A DNA stretch of 64,000 bases from Candidatus Metaruminococcus caecorum (GTDB lineage: Bacteria; Bacillota; Clostridia; Oscillospirales; Ruminococcaceae), in assembly GCA_904420045.1 (NCBI GenBank), contig CAJFTY010000060.1, positions 37,445 through 101,444 of the forward strand. Direction: 5' to 3'. The translations under genes were made by a program, and so were the position numbers. Below the pieces are notes generated by a model. The model was given only the letters and a program-made list of their open reading frames with translations. It was not told where the DNA came from and searched no databases. Below, one piece after another: positions 1 to 7,926 of this stretch; the stretch's first letter is position 1; every line of letters starts with the position of its first letter.

Positions 1-44
1 CCCGCGGGAGAAATTTTGTTAAGGGTTTTGATCTGAAACATCAT
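1..44 (-). CDS. serA: D-3-phosphoglycerate dehydrogenase, first 14 codons only
   Basis: Only the start of this minus-strand gene lies in the window. It reads MMFQIKTLNKISPA, which matches the N-terminus typical of clostridial SerA (MFxIKTLNKISPxG), the NAD-dependent enzyme that opens serine synthesis from 3-phosphoglycerate. Two consecutive ATG codons can start it (44 or 41); a GAGGAGG ribosome binding site lies 5 to 8 nt upstream. It sits downstream of serC on the same strand, so the pair probably forms one serine-biosynthesis operon. Everything after codon 14 is outside the window, so the assignment rests on this short N-terminus and the neighbour. Confidence 0.72.
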   Translation of the reverse strand, partial: MMFQIKTLNKISPA

Positions 45-104
45 CGGTTCCTCCTCATTTCATTTAAACGGCGGGAGCGTCCCGCACATGATCTCATCAA
101 GGGC

Positions 105-131
105 AAAACCGGCGACTGGTGCGCCGGTTTT
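105..131 (-). terminator. Hairpin between serC and serA
   Basis: A perfect 10-bp stem (AAAACCGGCG / CGCCGGTTTT) with a 7-nt loop lies in the 215-bp gap between the serC stop and the serA start. On the minus strand it is followed by TTTTGCCC, a short T-run, so it may be a partial terminator or attenuator that lowers serA expression relative to serC. The rest of this gap holds smaller palindromes (GAACGTAAAAATACGTTC near 220) resembling the repeat units at 10.6 kb. Confidence 0.4.
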
Positions 132-259
132 CAATCACAGGGTAATCGTTGGAGTTTTGATCCGAAAATCTGAAGATGCTGGCATGAAACGATGAAACGG
201 CCGTTCATCCTGTCCGAACGTAAAAATACGTTCTTCACAGATGTCTGGATCCCCAAATC

Positions 260-1345
260 CTATTTGTTGTCGGCTTCAAATTCCTTCATGAACTCCACCA
301 GGGCCTTGACTCCTTCGGTGGGCATGGCGTTGTAAATCGAAGCGCGCATACCGCCTACGGAACGGTGGCCTTTGATGTTGACAAAGCCTTTTTTACCGGC
401 TTCGGCTACAAATTTCTTATCCAGTTCCTCGTTGCCGGTGACAAAGGGGATGTTCATCAGCGAACGGCTGTCTTTTTCCACCGTGCCTTTGAACAACTGG
501 GACTGATCCAAAAAGTCGTACAGCACTGCAGCTTTTTCCTCGTTGATCTTTTTCATGTTCTCCAAGCCGCCGATATCGTTTTTCAGCCACTCCAGCACCA
601 GTTTGCAGATGTAGATCGCATAGGTGGGCGGCGTGTTGTACATGCTGCCCGCGTCGGCGTGGGTCTGGTAGTTAAACATGGTGGGGGTGATATCCCGGGC
701 GTTTCCGATCAAATCCTCCCGGATGATTACCACGGTAAGGCCCGCGGGGCCCATGTTTTTCTGAGCGCCGGCGTACAGCATGCCAAACTTGGACACATCG
801 ATGGGCTCGGACAGGATGCAGGAGCTCACGTCCGCCACCAGCGGAACGTTGCCCGTCTCGGGAAGGGTGGGGAACTTGGTTCCGTAGATGGTGTTGTTTA
901 AGCAGATATGGAAGTAATCCGCATCCTTGTCAAACGCTGCGGGATCCAGCTCGGGAATATAGGAAAAGGTCTTGTCGGCGGAAGAAGCCACCACGTTGGC
1001 GGTTCCGTAGCGGGAAGCTTCCTGATAGGCTTTTTTTGCCCACTGGCCGGTGATGACAAAATCAGCCTTGCCGGAACGGTTCATCAGGTTTAAGGGAATC
1101 ATCGCGAACTGAGAAGACGCGCCTCCCTGTAAGAACAGCACTTTGTAATTGTCGGGAATGTTCATGACTTCCCGCAGAAGCGCCTCGCATCCAGTGATAA
1201 TTTCCTCATACACCTTGCTGCGGTGGGACATTTCCATCACAGACTGGCCGCTGCCGTTGTAATCCAGCATTTCGTCCGCCGCTTTTTTCAGTACGGACTC
1301 GGGCAACGTGGAAGGGCCCGCGCTAAAGTTATACACTCTTGCCAT
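260..1345 (-). CDS. serC: Phosphoserine aminotransferase
   Basis: A 361-aa, full-length class-V aminotransferase that converts 3-phosphohydroxypyruvate and glutamate to phosphoserine, the second step of serine synthesis in the cytosol; it may also act in pyridoxine synthesis. Visible family marks are the N-terminus YNFSAGPSTLP, the GGASSQF phosphate/PLP loop near residues 74-80, the N-[ND]TIYGTxF segment near 150-158, and the PLP-binding lysine in AGAQKNMGPAG (Lys196). The ATG start has GGAAAGGA about 12 nt upstream. It precedes serA on the same strand and is transcribed from the promoter at 1472-1500, which carries an operator-like inverted repeat at its start point. Confidence 0.95.
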   Translation of the reverse strand: MARVYNFSAGPSTLPESVLKKAADEMLDYNGSGQSVMEMSHRSKVYEEIITGCEALLREVMNIPDNYKVLFLQGGASSQFAMIPLNLMNRSGKADFVITGQWAKKAYQEASRYGTANVVASSADKTFSYIPELDPAAFDKDADYFHICLNNTIYGTKFPTLPETGNVPLVADVSSCILSEPIDVSKFGMLYAGAQKNMGPAGLTVVIIREDLIGNARDITPTMFNYQTHADAGSMYNTPPTYAIYICKLVLEWLKNDIGGLENMKKINEEKAAVLYDFLDQSQLFKGTVEKDSRSLMNIPFVTGNEELDKKFVAEAGKKGFVNIKGHRSVGGMRASIYNAMPTEGVKALVEFMKEFEADNK

Positions 1346-1441
1346 GGTCGTTCAGTCCTTTCCGGCTGATTTCCCGTTCTATTCCGGGCAGCCGCTGCAT
1401 AATTTCATGATTCCGCCCCAGATCAGACAGAACCGTTTTGT

Positions 1442-1500
1442 GTAATACATACACAAAATTGTATTACTTTTATTCTATATTTTTCTGGAATAATAGTCAA
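1442..1500 (-). promoter_or_regulatory. serC promoter with inverted-repeat operator
   Basis: On the minus strand TTGACT (1500-1495), a 17-bp spacer and TAGAAT (1477-1472) form a near-consensus sigma-A promoter. Directly downstream, covering the expected start near 1465, is the inverted repeat GTAATACA (1442-1449) and TGTATTAC (1460-1467) with a 10-bp spacer. Half-site centres are 18 bp apart, so two half-sites lie on nearly the same DNA face. This layout suits a dimeric repressor blocking initiation. The regulator is not identifiable from this window. Confidence 0.6.
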
Positions 1501-1872
1501 TGGATTTTTGGAAAATCCCGGCTAATTTCCAAAAAATTTTGGGTAAAGTTTGACAAAACAACCGAAAACCAGCAACAATGTTGTTTTTTGCCTTGGTTGT
1601 ACACATTTCATGGCATGCTCTGCCGGATCCTGCCGCGTTCGACAACGGCCAGCCAAAAGGGCCTATATTTTCACCCGTAACCATGTTGTCATTTTTCACA
1701 AAATACGATATAATAAAAAACATTCCAAGCATCGCGGATACAAAAGTTCACAGAATCTGTGACAATCCGCGGGGCGCATCTGTTTCTTGCTTTGTTTGCA
1801 GAAAATAGGACCTTAATCGTTCTGTGAAAAACCGTCGCATGCGGGCTTTTCGATCCTTTCGGTGAATGTATT
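1501..1872. other. Intergenic region between the divergent serC and 1873 genes
   Basis: No convincing gene. It contains a plus-strand sigma-A promoter, TTGTCA (1686-1691), a 17-bp spacer and TATAAT (1709-1714), pointing to the membrane protein at 1873. The resulting leader is about 150 nt and includes a small palindrome TCACAGAATCTGTGA near 1748-1762. Short reading frames on both strands here have no ribosome binding site and overlap the promoters. Confidence 0.55.
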
Positions 1873-2574
1873 ATGACGATCAAACGAGTTGTTTCCCATA
1901 TCTGTTTTATAATGCTTTTGTCCCTGACGGCTCTATGCCTGCTGTTGACGGCCGGTTTTTCCTGGATTGCCGCCGCCGGGAATGAACAAACGGGCACCAT
2001 TTCAGCGTTTGGATACCGTATTTATCTGAATGACGACAGCAGTATGGCGCCGGCGGTAAAAAACCATTCCTTTATTCTTGCCAAGCAGGTAGATCCCGCT
2101 TCGGTGGAAAACTGGTCGGTGATTACCTACACCGTTCGGGAGCCCGGCGGTCGGCTCGCCACTCAGACCAAACGGGTCATGGACGTTTCTCCCAATCAGG
2201 AAGGGGAACTGGTGTTTACCTTTAAAGGGGACAACGAAGAGAGCCTGTACTTTATCCGGCAAAGCGAAATGGTCGCCCTGTCTGAATCGGTGTTTTCCTC
2301 TTCCCTGCTGGGACGGTGCCTGTTGTTTTTCTACCGCAACCGAACGGTTTGCCTCGTTGTTTTTTATCTTTTGTTGGGCCTGCTGTTGGCAGGGTGCCTC
2401 CTATTGCTTATCCTGCGGGGAAGAAAACGTTATGCGGCGCTGGGAGAGGTAAAAACCAACGGTCTTTCCGCCCTGTCGTTGGAGGAGCTCGTTTCTCTTG
2501 AGCAGGACGTGGTATTTGAAAAAAGCTCCCATCCACAGGAAGACCCCCACCAGCAGGATCCGCTGACCGTGTAG
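1873..2574 (+). CDS. SipW-like signal-peptidase-related membrane protein with altered dyad
   Basis: A 233-aa protein with a membrane segment at about residues 10-35 and another at 158-181, a periplasm-side domain between them and a charged 50-residue cytosolic tail, which is the layout of SipW-type (S26) signal peptidases. The nucleophile region reads DDSSMAP (Ser57), and downstream LATQTKRVMDV followed by FTFKGDN matches the family region where SipW enzymes have T-H-R-V and TKGD. The usual catalytic His is Lys100 here. A Ser/Lys pair is the arrangement of ordinary bacterial P-type signal peptidases, so activity is possible but unproven. It ends 44 nt before the sigma factor gene, has a sigma-A promoter at 1686-1714, and is probably co-transcribed with that gene. 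A role in processing a partner of the anti-sigma or the secreted protein is inference. Confidence 0.62.
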   Translation: MTIKRVVSHICFIMLLSLTALCLLLTAGFSWIAAAGNEQTGTISAFGYRIYLNDDSSMAPAVKNHSFILAKQVDPASVENWSVITYTVREPGGRLATQTKRVMDVSPNQEGELVFTFKGDNEESLYFIRQSEMVALSESVFSSSLLGRCLLFFYRNRTVCLVVFYLLLGLLLAGCLLLLILRGRKRYAALGEVKTNGLSALSLEELVSLEQDVVFEKSSHPQEDPHQQDPLTV

Positions 2575-2618
2575 CGGAATTTGACTCCAAGATTACCAGC
2601 AATGAGGGATGACTTAGT

Positions 2619-3233
2619 ATGCTTGCCTTTTATATGAGCATGATCGATACACCGGACGAACAAAATAAATTCCGGCAGATCTATGAAGAATACAAAGGCC
2701 TGATGTTTGTCGTCGCTAACCAAATTCTTCACGACGATTCGCTCTCTGAAGATGCAGTTCACACCGCATTCACCCGAATTCTTCCAAATCTTAATAAAAT
2801 TGAGGATGTATTTTGTCACAAAACAAAAGGATATGTGATTATAGTAGTAGAGAATGTGGCAAAGCAGATGTACAACCGGCGAAAAAAAGAATCGCTTACA
2901 TCCTTTGACGATTTGGAATATGAACTTTCCAGCGAAGAACAGGCGCAGCCCGATCAGGCTATAATCGGCCGGATGAGTTTGGAAAGCATTGTCAAACAGA
3001 TCAAAGCGTTGCCGGACATCTATCGGGATGTCATGCTGCTGAAGTACCTCCACGATTTCTCGGATAAAGAAATTTCCCGCGTTTTAAAAGTGACCCAGCC
3101 CACTGTGCGAAAACGGCTGGAACGCGGAAAGGCCAAACTGATTTCTTTATTAGCAAAGGAGGAAGCGTCCGATGAACAATCAACCAACCACCGTCCCAGC
3201 AAAGCTTATTCAGGCGCTGGAATGCTATCATGA
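2619..3233 (+). CDS. ECF-type RNA polymerase sigma factor
   Basis: A 204-aa sigma-70-family protein. Region 2 spans about residues 18-88 (FRQIYEEYKGLMF, SEDAVHTAFTRIL) and region 4 about 130-178, with a helix-turn-helix in DKEISRVLKVTQPTVRKRL; there is no region 3, as in ECF sigma factors. The start ATG has GAGGGATG about 12 nt upstream; a second ATG at codon 8 is possible. The last 62 bp overlap the anti-sigma gene, indicating translational coupling. The coding sequence carries at 2813-2844 one copy of the TTGTCACAAAA-N14-ATTATAG motif that also precedes the genes at 4142 and 4725. I infer that this factor reads that motif; an unlinked regulator is the alternative. The family is not one with a classic gene name. 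Confidence 0.88.
   Translation: MLAFYMSMIDTPDEQNKFRQIYEEYKGLMFVVANQILHDDSLSEDAVHTAFTRILPNLNKIEDVFCHKTKGYVIIVVENVAKQMYNRRKKESLTSFDDLEYELSSEEQAQPDQAIIGRMSLESIVKQIKALPDIYRDVMLLKYLHDFSDKEISRVLKVTQPTVRKRLERGKAKLISLLAKEEASDEQSTNHRPSKAYSGAGMLS
2813..2844 (+). promoter_or_regulatory. Copy 1 of the TTGTCACAAAA-N14-ATTATAG motif, inside the sigma gene
   Basis: TTGTCACAAAA at 2813-2823, 14 nt, ATTATAG at 2838-2844. All 18 defined bases and the spacing are identical to the copies at 4056 and 4687. A transcript from here would start near 2851, carry only the last part of the sigma gene, and express the anti-sigma gene at 3172. If it is active this is a negative-feedback promoter. Confidence 0.55.
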
Positions 3234-3957
3234 AGAATGGGTTTCTTCTTTCCCTTCAAAAGAAGAAGCCGAGCAGTCCCACCAGTTTTCCAAAAGCTTT
3301 GAACGGCAGATGAAGCATCTGAGTCATCACCCGCCCAAATCCGGGATTATGCTGTTCAATACCTGGGGGAAACGCGTGGCCTGTCTTGTCGTCGCCGCAT
3401 CGGTCACAGTGGCCGCCGCTCTGTTCGGCGTCAAGGCGTTTCGTGATCCCAAAGTCAATTTTACCATACAAACCAATCCCCATTATTCCAATGTCTTGTT
3501 CGATAAAAACACCCTCTCTTCTGGCGAAAAGGAGAAATTATACATCCAGCAGTACTATATCCCCTCCGACATTCCGAATGGCTATAAAAAGACCATCGAC
3601 ACGCAGAGCTACTCGGACGCGACGATGGAGTGGAAAAACGATGAAGGTAAAACCATTAGTTTTAATCAGATGCTCAACACCTCTGGGCTGAGCGCCTTAG
3701 TCCTCGATACAGAAGGCGCAGACAAAATTGACCAGGTGAAAATCGGGGATGTCATCGGTCTGTATTTTTATAGCAAAGATCGCGGGCATGTATGGTGGTG
3801 TACCGGACCGTATATTTTTTCCGTGTCCACCCCCGGAACCAAAGACGAAACCCTGGAAGTGGCCAAGTCCTTAAAAGAAGGAAAAAAGGTCACTTCCAAT
3901 CCTTATGATGCTCCGCCTATCTATGACGCCTCTCCCGGACCGGATGATGACGATTAA
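3172..3957 (+). CDS. DUF4367-type membrane anti-sigma factor
   Basis: A 261-aa protein with a cytosolic N-terminal region of about 65 residues, one membrane helix near residues 68-87 and an extracytoplasmic domain. That outer domain has the MEWKNDEGKTISFNQ block (about 152-166), typical of DUF4367 domains fused to anti-sigma factors, and ends in an acidic tail PGPDDDD. The start ATG has GGAGGAAGC upstream and lies 62 bp inside the end of the sigma gene, the usual arrangement of a coupled sigma/anti-sigma pair. The N-terminal segment presumably binds and holds the sigma factor, and the outer domain senses an envelope signal or ligand. There is no recognisable zinc-binding HxxxCxxC motif, so it is not a ZAS-type anti-sigma. 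Gene order followed by a strong terminator closes the operon. Confidence 0.82.
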   Translation: MNNQPTTVPAKLIQALECYHEEWVSSFPSKEEAEQSHQFSKSFERQMKHLSHHPPKSGIMLFNTWGKRVACLVVAASVTVAAALFGVKAFRDPKVNFTIQTNPHYSNVLFDKNTLSSGEKEKLYIQQYYIPSDIPNGYKKTIDTQSYSDATMEWKNDEGKTISFNQMLNTSGLSALVLDTEGADKIDQVKIGDVIGLYFYSKDRGHVWWCTGPYIFSVSTPGTKDETLEVAKSLKEGKKVTSNPYDAPPIYDASPGPDDDD

Positions 3958-3988
3958 AACCGTCGCCTTATATTAGGCGACGGTTTTT
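3956..3988 (+). terminator. Intrinsic terminator after the sigma/anti-sigma operon
   Basis: Perfect 9-bp stem CCGTCGCCT (3960-3968) / AGGCGACGG (3975-3983) with a 6-nt loop, flanked by AAAA before and TTTTT after. It directly follows the anti-sigma stop codon. Confidence 0.9.
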
Positions 3989-4055
3989 GCTTTTTCGCGT
4001 GAAACGCGTTCCCCCAAAGAACATACTTGTATAAATATACAAAATCAATCCTTTT

Positions 4056-4087
4056 TTGTCACAAAATGGGTTTTGAAACAATTATAG
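4056..4087 (+). promoter_or_regulatory. Copy 2 of the TTGTCACAAAA-N14-ATTATAG motif, upstream of the secreted protein
   Basis: TTGTCACAAAA at 4056-4066, 14 nt, ATTATAG at 4081-4087, 54 nt before the ATG at 4142. Read as a promoter, CACAAA and TATAGA lie 17 nt apart, an ordinary -35/-10 distance. Just upstream at 4027-4042 is a separate perfect 16-bp palindrome, TTGTATAAATATACAA. Confidence 0.65.
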
Positions 4088-4141
4088 AAATGGATGTGAA
4101 AGTCCGTCCAACCCAATTACTGACAGAAAGGAACGATTCAA

Positions 4142-4576
4142 ATGTTGAAAAAAGTTTTTGCTGTGCTGATGTGCGGCGTTATGCTGCTGTCGGCTTCCCT
4201 GTCTGTGGGCGCGTCTGCGCCCGAACAAACTACCCCTGTGCTGGAGGACGTTCAGCCGCGCTTAAACTACATTTCATCCGCCACATCCAATCTATCTTTT
4301 TCCGGCCACATGGCGACCTGTACGGCGGAATTAAAAGGCATTGCCGGCAAAACCACCGCTGTGTGGATTACCATGAAGTTACAGAAAAAAACGCTTTGGT
4401 GGTGGAGCGACGTGAACTCCTGGATCAAATACTTTGACACACAAGACGCACGATACAGTCTTGTCTATCCTGTAGATGGCGGAGGAACCTACCGGCTGGT
4501 CAGCGAATTCACTGCCAAAAGCGGATCGGCTGAGGAGACCATCACCGTAACCAGCGCGGAAAAGACAATTAGCTAA
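4142..4576 (+). CDS. Small secreted protein of the sigma cassette
   Basis: A 144-aa protein with a clear signal peptide (MLKKVFAVLMCGVMLLSASL..., cleavage likely after GASA at about residue 25) and a mature part of about 119 residues rich in Ser, Thr and aromatic residues (KKTLWWWSDVNSW). The alternating pattern, ending in GGTYRLVSEFTAKSGSAEETITVTS, suggests an all-beta, Ig-like fold. There is no cysteine in the mature core beyond one, no cell-wall sorting signal and no catalytic motif I recognise. GAAAGGAACG lies 8 nt before the ATG. It has its own motif-type promoter at 4056-4087, so it is probably a direct target of the neighbouring ECF sigma factor. Function is unknown; an envelope-exposed ligand for the anti-sigma or an envelope protectant are guesses. 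Confidence 0.75.
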   Translation: MLKKVFAVLMCGVMLLSASLSVGASAPEQTTPVLEDVQPRLNYISSATSNLSFSGHMATCTAELKGIAGKTTAVWITMKLQKKTLWWWSDVNSWIKYFDTQDARYSLVYPVDGGGTYRLVSEFTAKSGSAEETITVTSAEKTIS

Positions 4577-4669
4577 CATCTGCACGATTAAACAAATTGA
4601 TTTCCTGTCGACGATGACGCCAAAATTTGTATTGAATGCACAGAAAATTCATAATTTCTTGCATATTTC

Positions 4670-4719
4670 GACAAAGTTTTAAAACTTTGTCACAAAACCG
4701 CATCAAATCCGATTATAGT
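4670..4719 (+). promoter_or_regulatory. Copy 3 of the motif with a 22-bp palindrome, upstream of the structured RNA
   Basis: TTGTCACAAAA at 4687-4697, 14 nt, ATTATAG at 4712-4718. The upstream edge is overlapped by a perfect 22-bp palindrome, GACAAAGTTTT / AAAACTTTGTC, at 4670-4691, and TTCGACA at 4667-4673 is an exact reverse match to the Spo0A box TGTCGAA. The expected start is near 4725. No terminator is evident between the 4142 gene and this point. Confidence 0.6.
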
Positions 4720-4724
4720 GTGTA

Positions 4725-5085
4725 ACAGAGCATTCAGCAAAATAGAAAAAAAGCTGCACTCTGTCGGCTAAAAAGGTTGTATGTCCTGGGACGCGGGGGA
4801 TTTATTCAAAGGGGTATAAAAAGAAAGTTTTGGATTGTCATGGTCTCAAATACAGAATATGGACAAACCGTCCAGTCCGCAAAACAAGGAAAGTCTGGAG
4901 TAAGAAAAGCGTCCCCTACAACCTTTTTTCATTTCCTCTAAGCGATCACCGCAAGGTTTGCCCCCTTGCAGCGATCTACAAACCAACCTGGCCAAAACGG
5001 AGTTTTTCCGTTCTGGCCGCAATTCTCACCACAAGGGAGCCGAAGCCTCTACACGTTCAGGGTTCGGCTCCCTTTGTGATTTTTT
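4725..5085 (+). ncRNA. Candidate structured non-coding RNA of unassigned family
   Basis: No plausible gene is present, but the plus strand has long-range complementarity. AAAAAGGTTGTA (4770-4781) pairs perfectly with TACAACCTTTTT (4917-4928), and just inside GGGACGC (4788-4794) pairs with GCGTCCC (4909-4915). The enclosed 114 nt include a short GGAC/GTCC hairpin (4861-4873) and A-rich joining strands. Further hairpins follow at 4942-4975 and 4990-5018, then a terminator at 5030-5085. The upstream promoter-like motif gives a transcript of about 360 nt; the core could also end at the T-run 4924-4929. The size and helix-closed core recall large structured RNAs of Firmicutes such as the raiA motif, but I cannot confirm any family. 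5' and 3' ends are estimates. Confidence 0.6.
5030..5085 (+). terminator. Terminator of the structured RNA
   Basis: CACAAGGGAGCCGAAGCC (5030-5047) pairs with GGTTCGGCTCCCTTTGTG (5061-5078) with one bulge, followed by six T residues (5080-5085). The T-run is only on the plus strand, so it serves the RNA at 4725. Confidence 0.8.
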
Positions 5086-5108
5086 CCTGTTCGTCCCGTG
5101 CTTAGAGC

Positions 5109-5147
5109 AAAATCCCCGGTTTGCATTCATGCAAACCGGGGATTTTT
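5109..5147 (-). terminator. Bidirectional terminator after the atp operon
   Basis: A perfect 17-bp stem, AAAATCCCCGGTTTGCA / TGCAAACCGGGGATTTT, with a 4-nt loop and T-runs on both strands. It lies 22 bp past the atpC stop and ends the ATP synthase transcript. Confidence 0.92.
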
Positions 5148-5168
5148 AGCGAGTGCCCTTCGGCCGCT

Positions 5169-5567
5169 TTACGCTCCAGTCACCCGGAGCCGCGTGAGCG
5201 CCCGTTTGAGCTTTGCCTGAGCCAAATCAAACTCTTTGCCGCTTGTGTAGACAGCCATCTGCTCTCTGGCCTGCTGCTCGGCCCGGCGGGCACGTTCCAC
5301 GTCGATTTCGTCCGCCCATTCACAGGCAGAAGCCAAAACCGTCACCTTGTTGTCGTGAACCTTCAGAACGCCCCCGTGGACCGCACCCCGGCGGAAGCTT
5401 CCCTGTCGTTTTACTTTCATCGGGCCGCTTATAAGCGCGGCGATATAATCCGCGTGGCCCGCCAGAATCCCCACGTCGCCTTCGGTGGTGCGAAACACCG
5501 CATGCTCCGCCGGGCCTTCGAAAAACGCCCCGTCCGGCGTGAGGATGGTCAGCACAAATTCCGCCAT
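5169..5567 (-). CDS. atpC: F-type ATP synthase epsilon subunit
   Basis: A 132-aa central-stalk subunit of F1 with the N-terminal beta sandwich (MAEFVLTILTPDGAFFEGPAE, GDVGILAGHADYIAAL) and the C-terminal helical hairpin (IDVERARRAEQQAREQ...). In the complex it binds gamma and the c ring and its C-terminal helices can inhibit ATP hydrolysis. The length is normal. It is the last gene of the minus-strand operon, 12 bp after atpD, and is followed by the terminator at 5109-5147. Confidence 0.95.
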   Translation of the reverse strand: MAEFVLTILTPDGAFFEGPAEHAVFRTTEGDVGILAGHADYIAALISGPMKVKRQGSFRRGAVHGGVLKVHDNKVTVLASACEWADEIDVERARRAEQQAREQMAVYTSGKEFDLAQAKLKRALTRLRVTGA

Positions 5568-5579
5568 AACAAGGCCCCC

Positions 5580-7046
<1,467 letters not shown>

Positions 7047-7913
7047 TTATTCTCCCCGGCTGGCGTTTGCGCCCGCCACAATCTCGGTGATCTCCTGGGT
7101 GATGGCGGACTGCCGGGCCCGGTTGTAGTGCAGGGAGAGCGTTTCGATCATCTCCTTGGCGTTGTCGTTGGCGGACTCCATGGCGGTGCGGCGGGCTCCC
7201 TGCTCCGAGGCGAAGGACTCGCACGCCGCCCCAAACAAAATTCCCTTGACGTATTCGGGGATCACCGCGTCGAACACCGCCCCAGGGGAGGGATCGTAGA
7301 TTGTCAGTTCCCCCGGGCCTTCCTCGCCGTCCTGGGCGCCGGCCAGCGGCAGCAGCTTTTGAAGCGTGGGCTTCTGGTGCAGGCTGTTGAGAAACCGGGT
7401 GTACACCACATACACCTCGTCCGCCTCCCCGTCGGTGTAGTACTGCAGCGCCAGCGAAGCCAGCTCGTCCAAGTCCGAAGCAGTCTGCACCCCGGCGATC
7501 TCCGGCAGGGTGTGCAAAAGCCGGGGCGCGCCGGGGCCGCGGCCCTCTTTGGAGTATTCCTCCACCGCCTTGCGCCCAACGGCGAACACCAGGGCATTTT
7601 TCCCCTCCATGGCCTGCCGCGCCAATTTGAACGCGCCGCTGTTGTAGCCTCCGGCAAGGCCCCGGTCGCCTGCCATGACGATAAACAGGCTGTGCTTTAC
7701 CGGGCGCTGCCGCAGGTAGACCGAATCGTTCCCCTTCGCGCCGATGGAGTTCATCAGCGCCGCCATTCCCTCGAAATAGGGGCGGGAACGCTCCACCCGC
7801 TCCTTGGCCCTGCGCAGTTTGGAGGAGGCCACCAGCTCCATAGCTTTGGTGATCTGCATGGTGCTGCGCACACTTTTGATCCGCTGTTTAATGCCCTTCA
7901 TGCCGCCGGCCAT
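7047..7913 (-). CDS. atpG: F-type ATP synthase gamma subunit
   Basis: A 288-aa rotor shaft of F1. It has the family N-terminus GIKQRIKSVRSTMQITKAMELVASSKLRRA and the C-terminus AMESANDNAKEMIETLSLHYNRARQ with the final Q-x-x-I-T-x-E-I-x-E-I-V-x-G-A helix, which form the coiled coil inside the alpha/beta ring. GGGAGGCGGAGC precedes the ATG at 7913. The gap to atpA is 13 bp and to atpD 54 bp, consistent with one transcript. Confidence 0.97.
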   Translation of the reverse strand: MAGGMKGIKQRIKSVRSTMQITKAMELVASSKLRRAKERVERSRPYFEGMAALMNSIGAKGNDSVYLRQRPVKHSLFIVMAGDRGLAGGYNSGAFKLARQAMEGKNALVFAVGRKAVEEYSKEGRGPGAPRLLHTLPEIAGVQTASDLDELASLALQYYTDGEADEVYVVYTRFLNSLHQKPTLQKLLPLAGAQDGEEGPGELTIYDPSPGAVFDAVIPEYVKGILFGAACESFASEQGARRTAMESANDNAKEMIETLSLHYNRARQSAITQEITEIVAGANASRGE

Positions 7914-7926
7914 TGCTCCGCCTCCC

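Noticed and set aside
4027..4437. 136-aa frame overlapping the secreted protein gene
   Set aside because: It starts within the promoter and runs in a different frame from the gene with a signal peptide and good ribosome binding site.
4830..5149. Short reading frames in the structured RNA region
   Set aside because: The same bases form paired helices and a terminator; there is no ribosome binding site.
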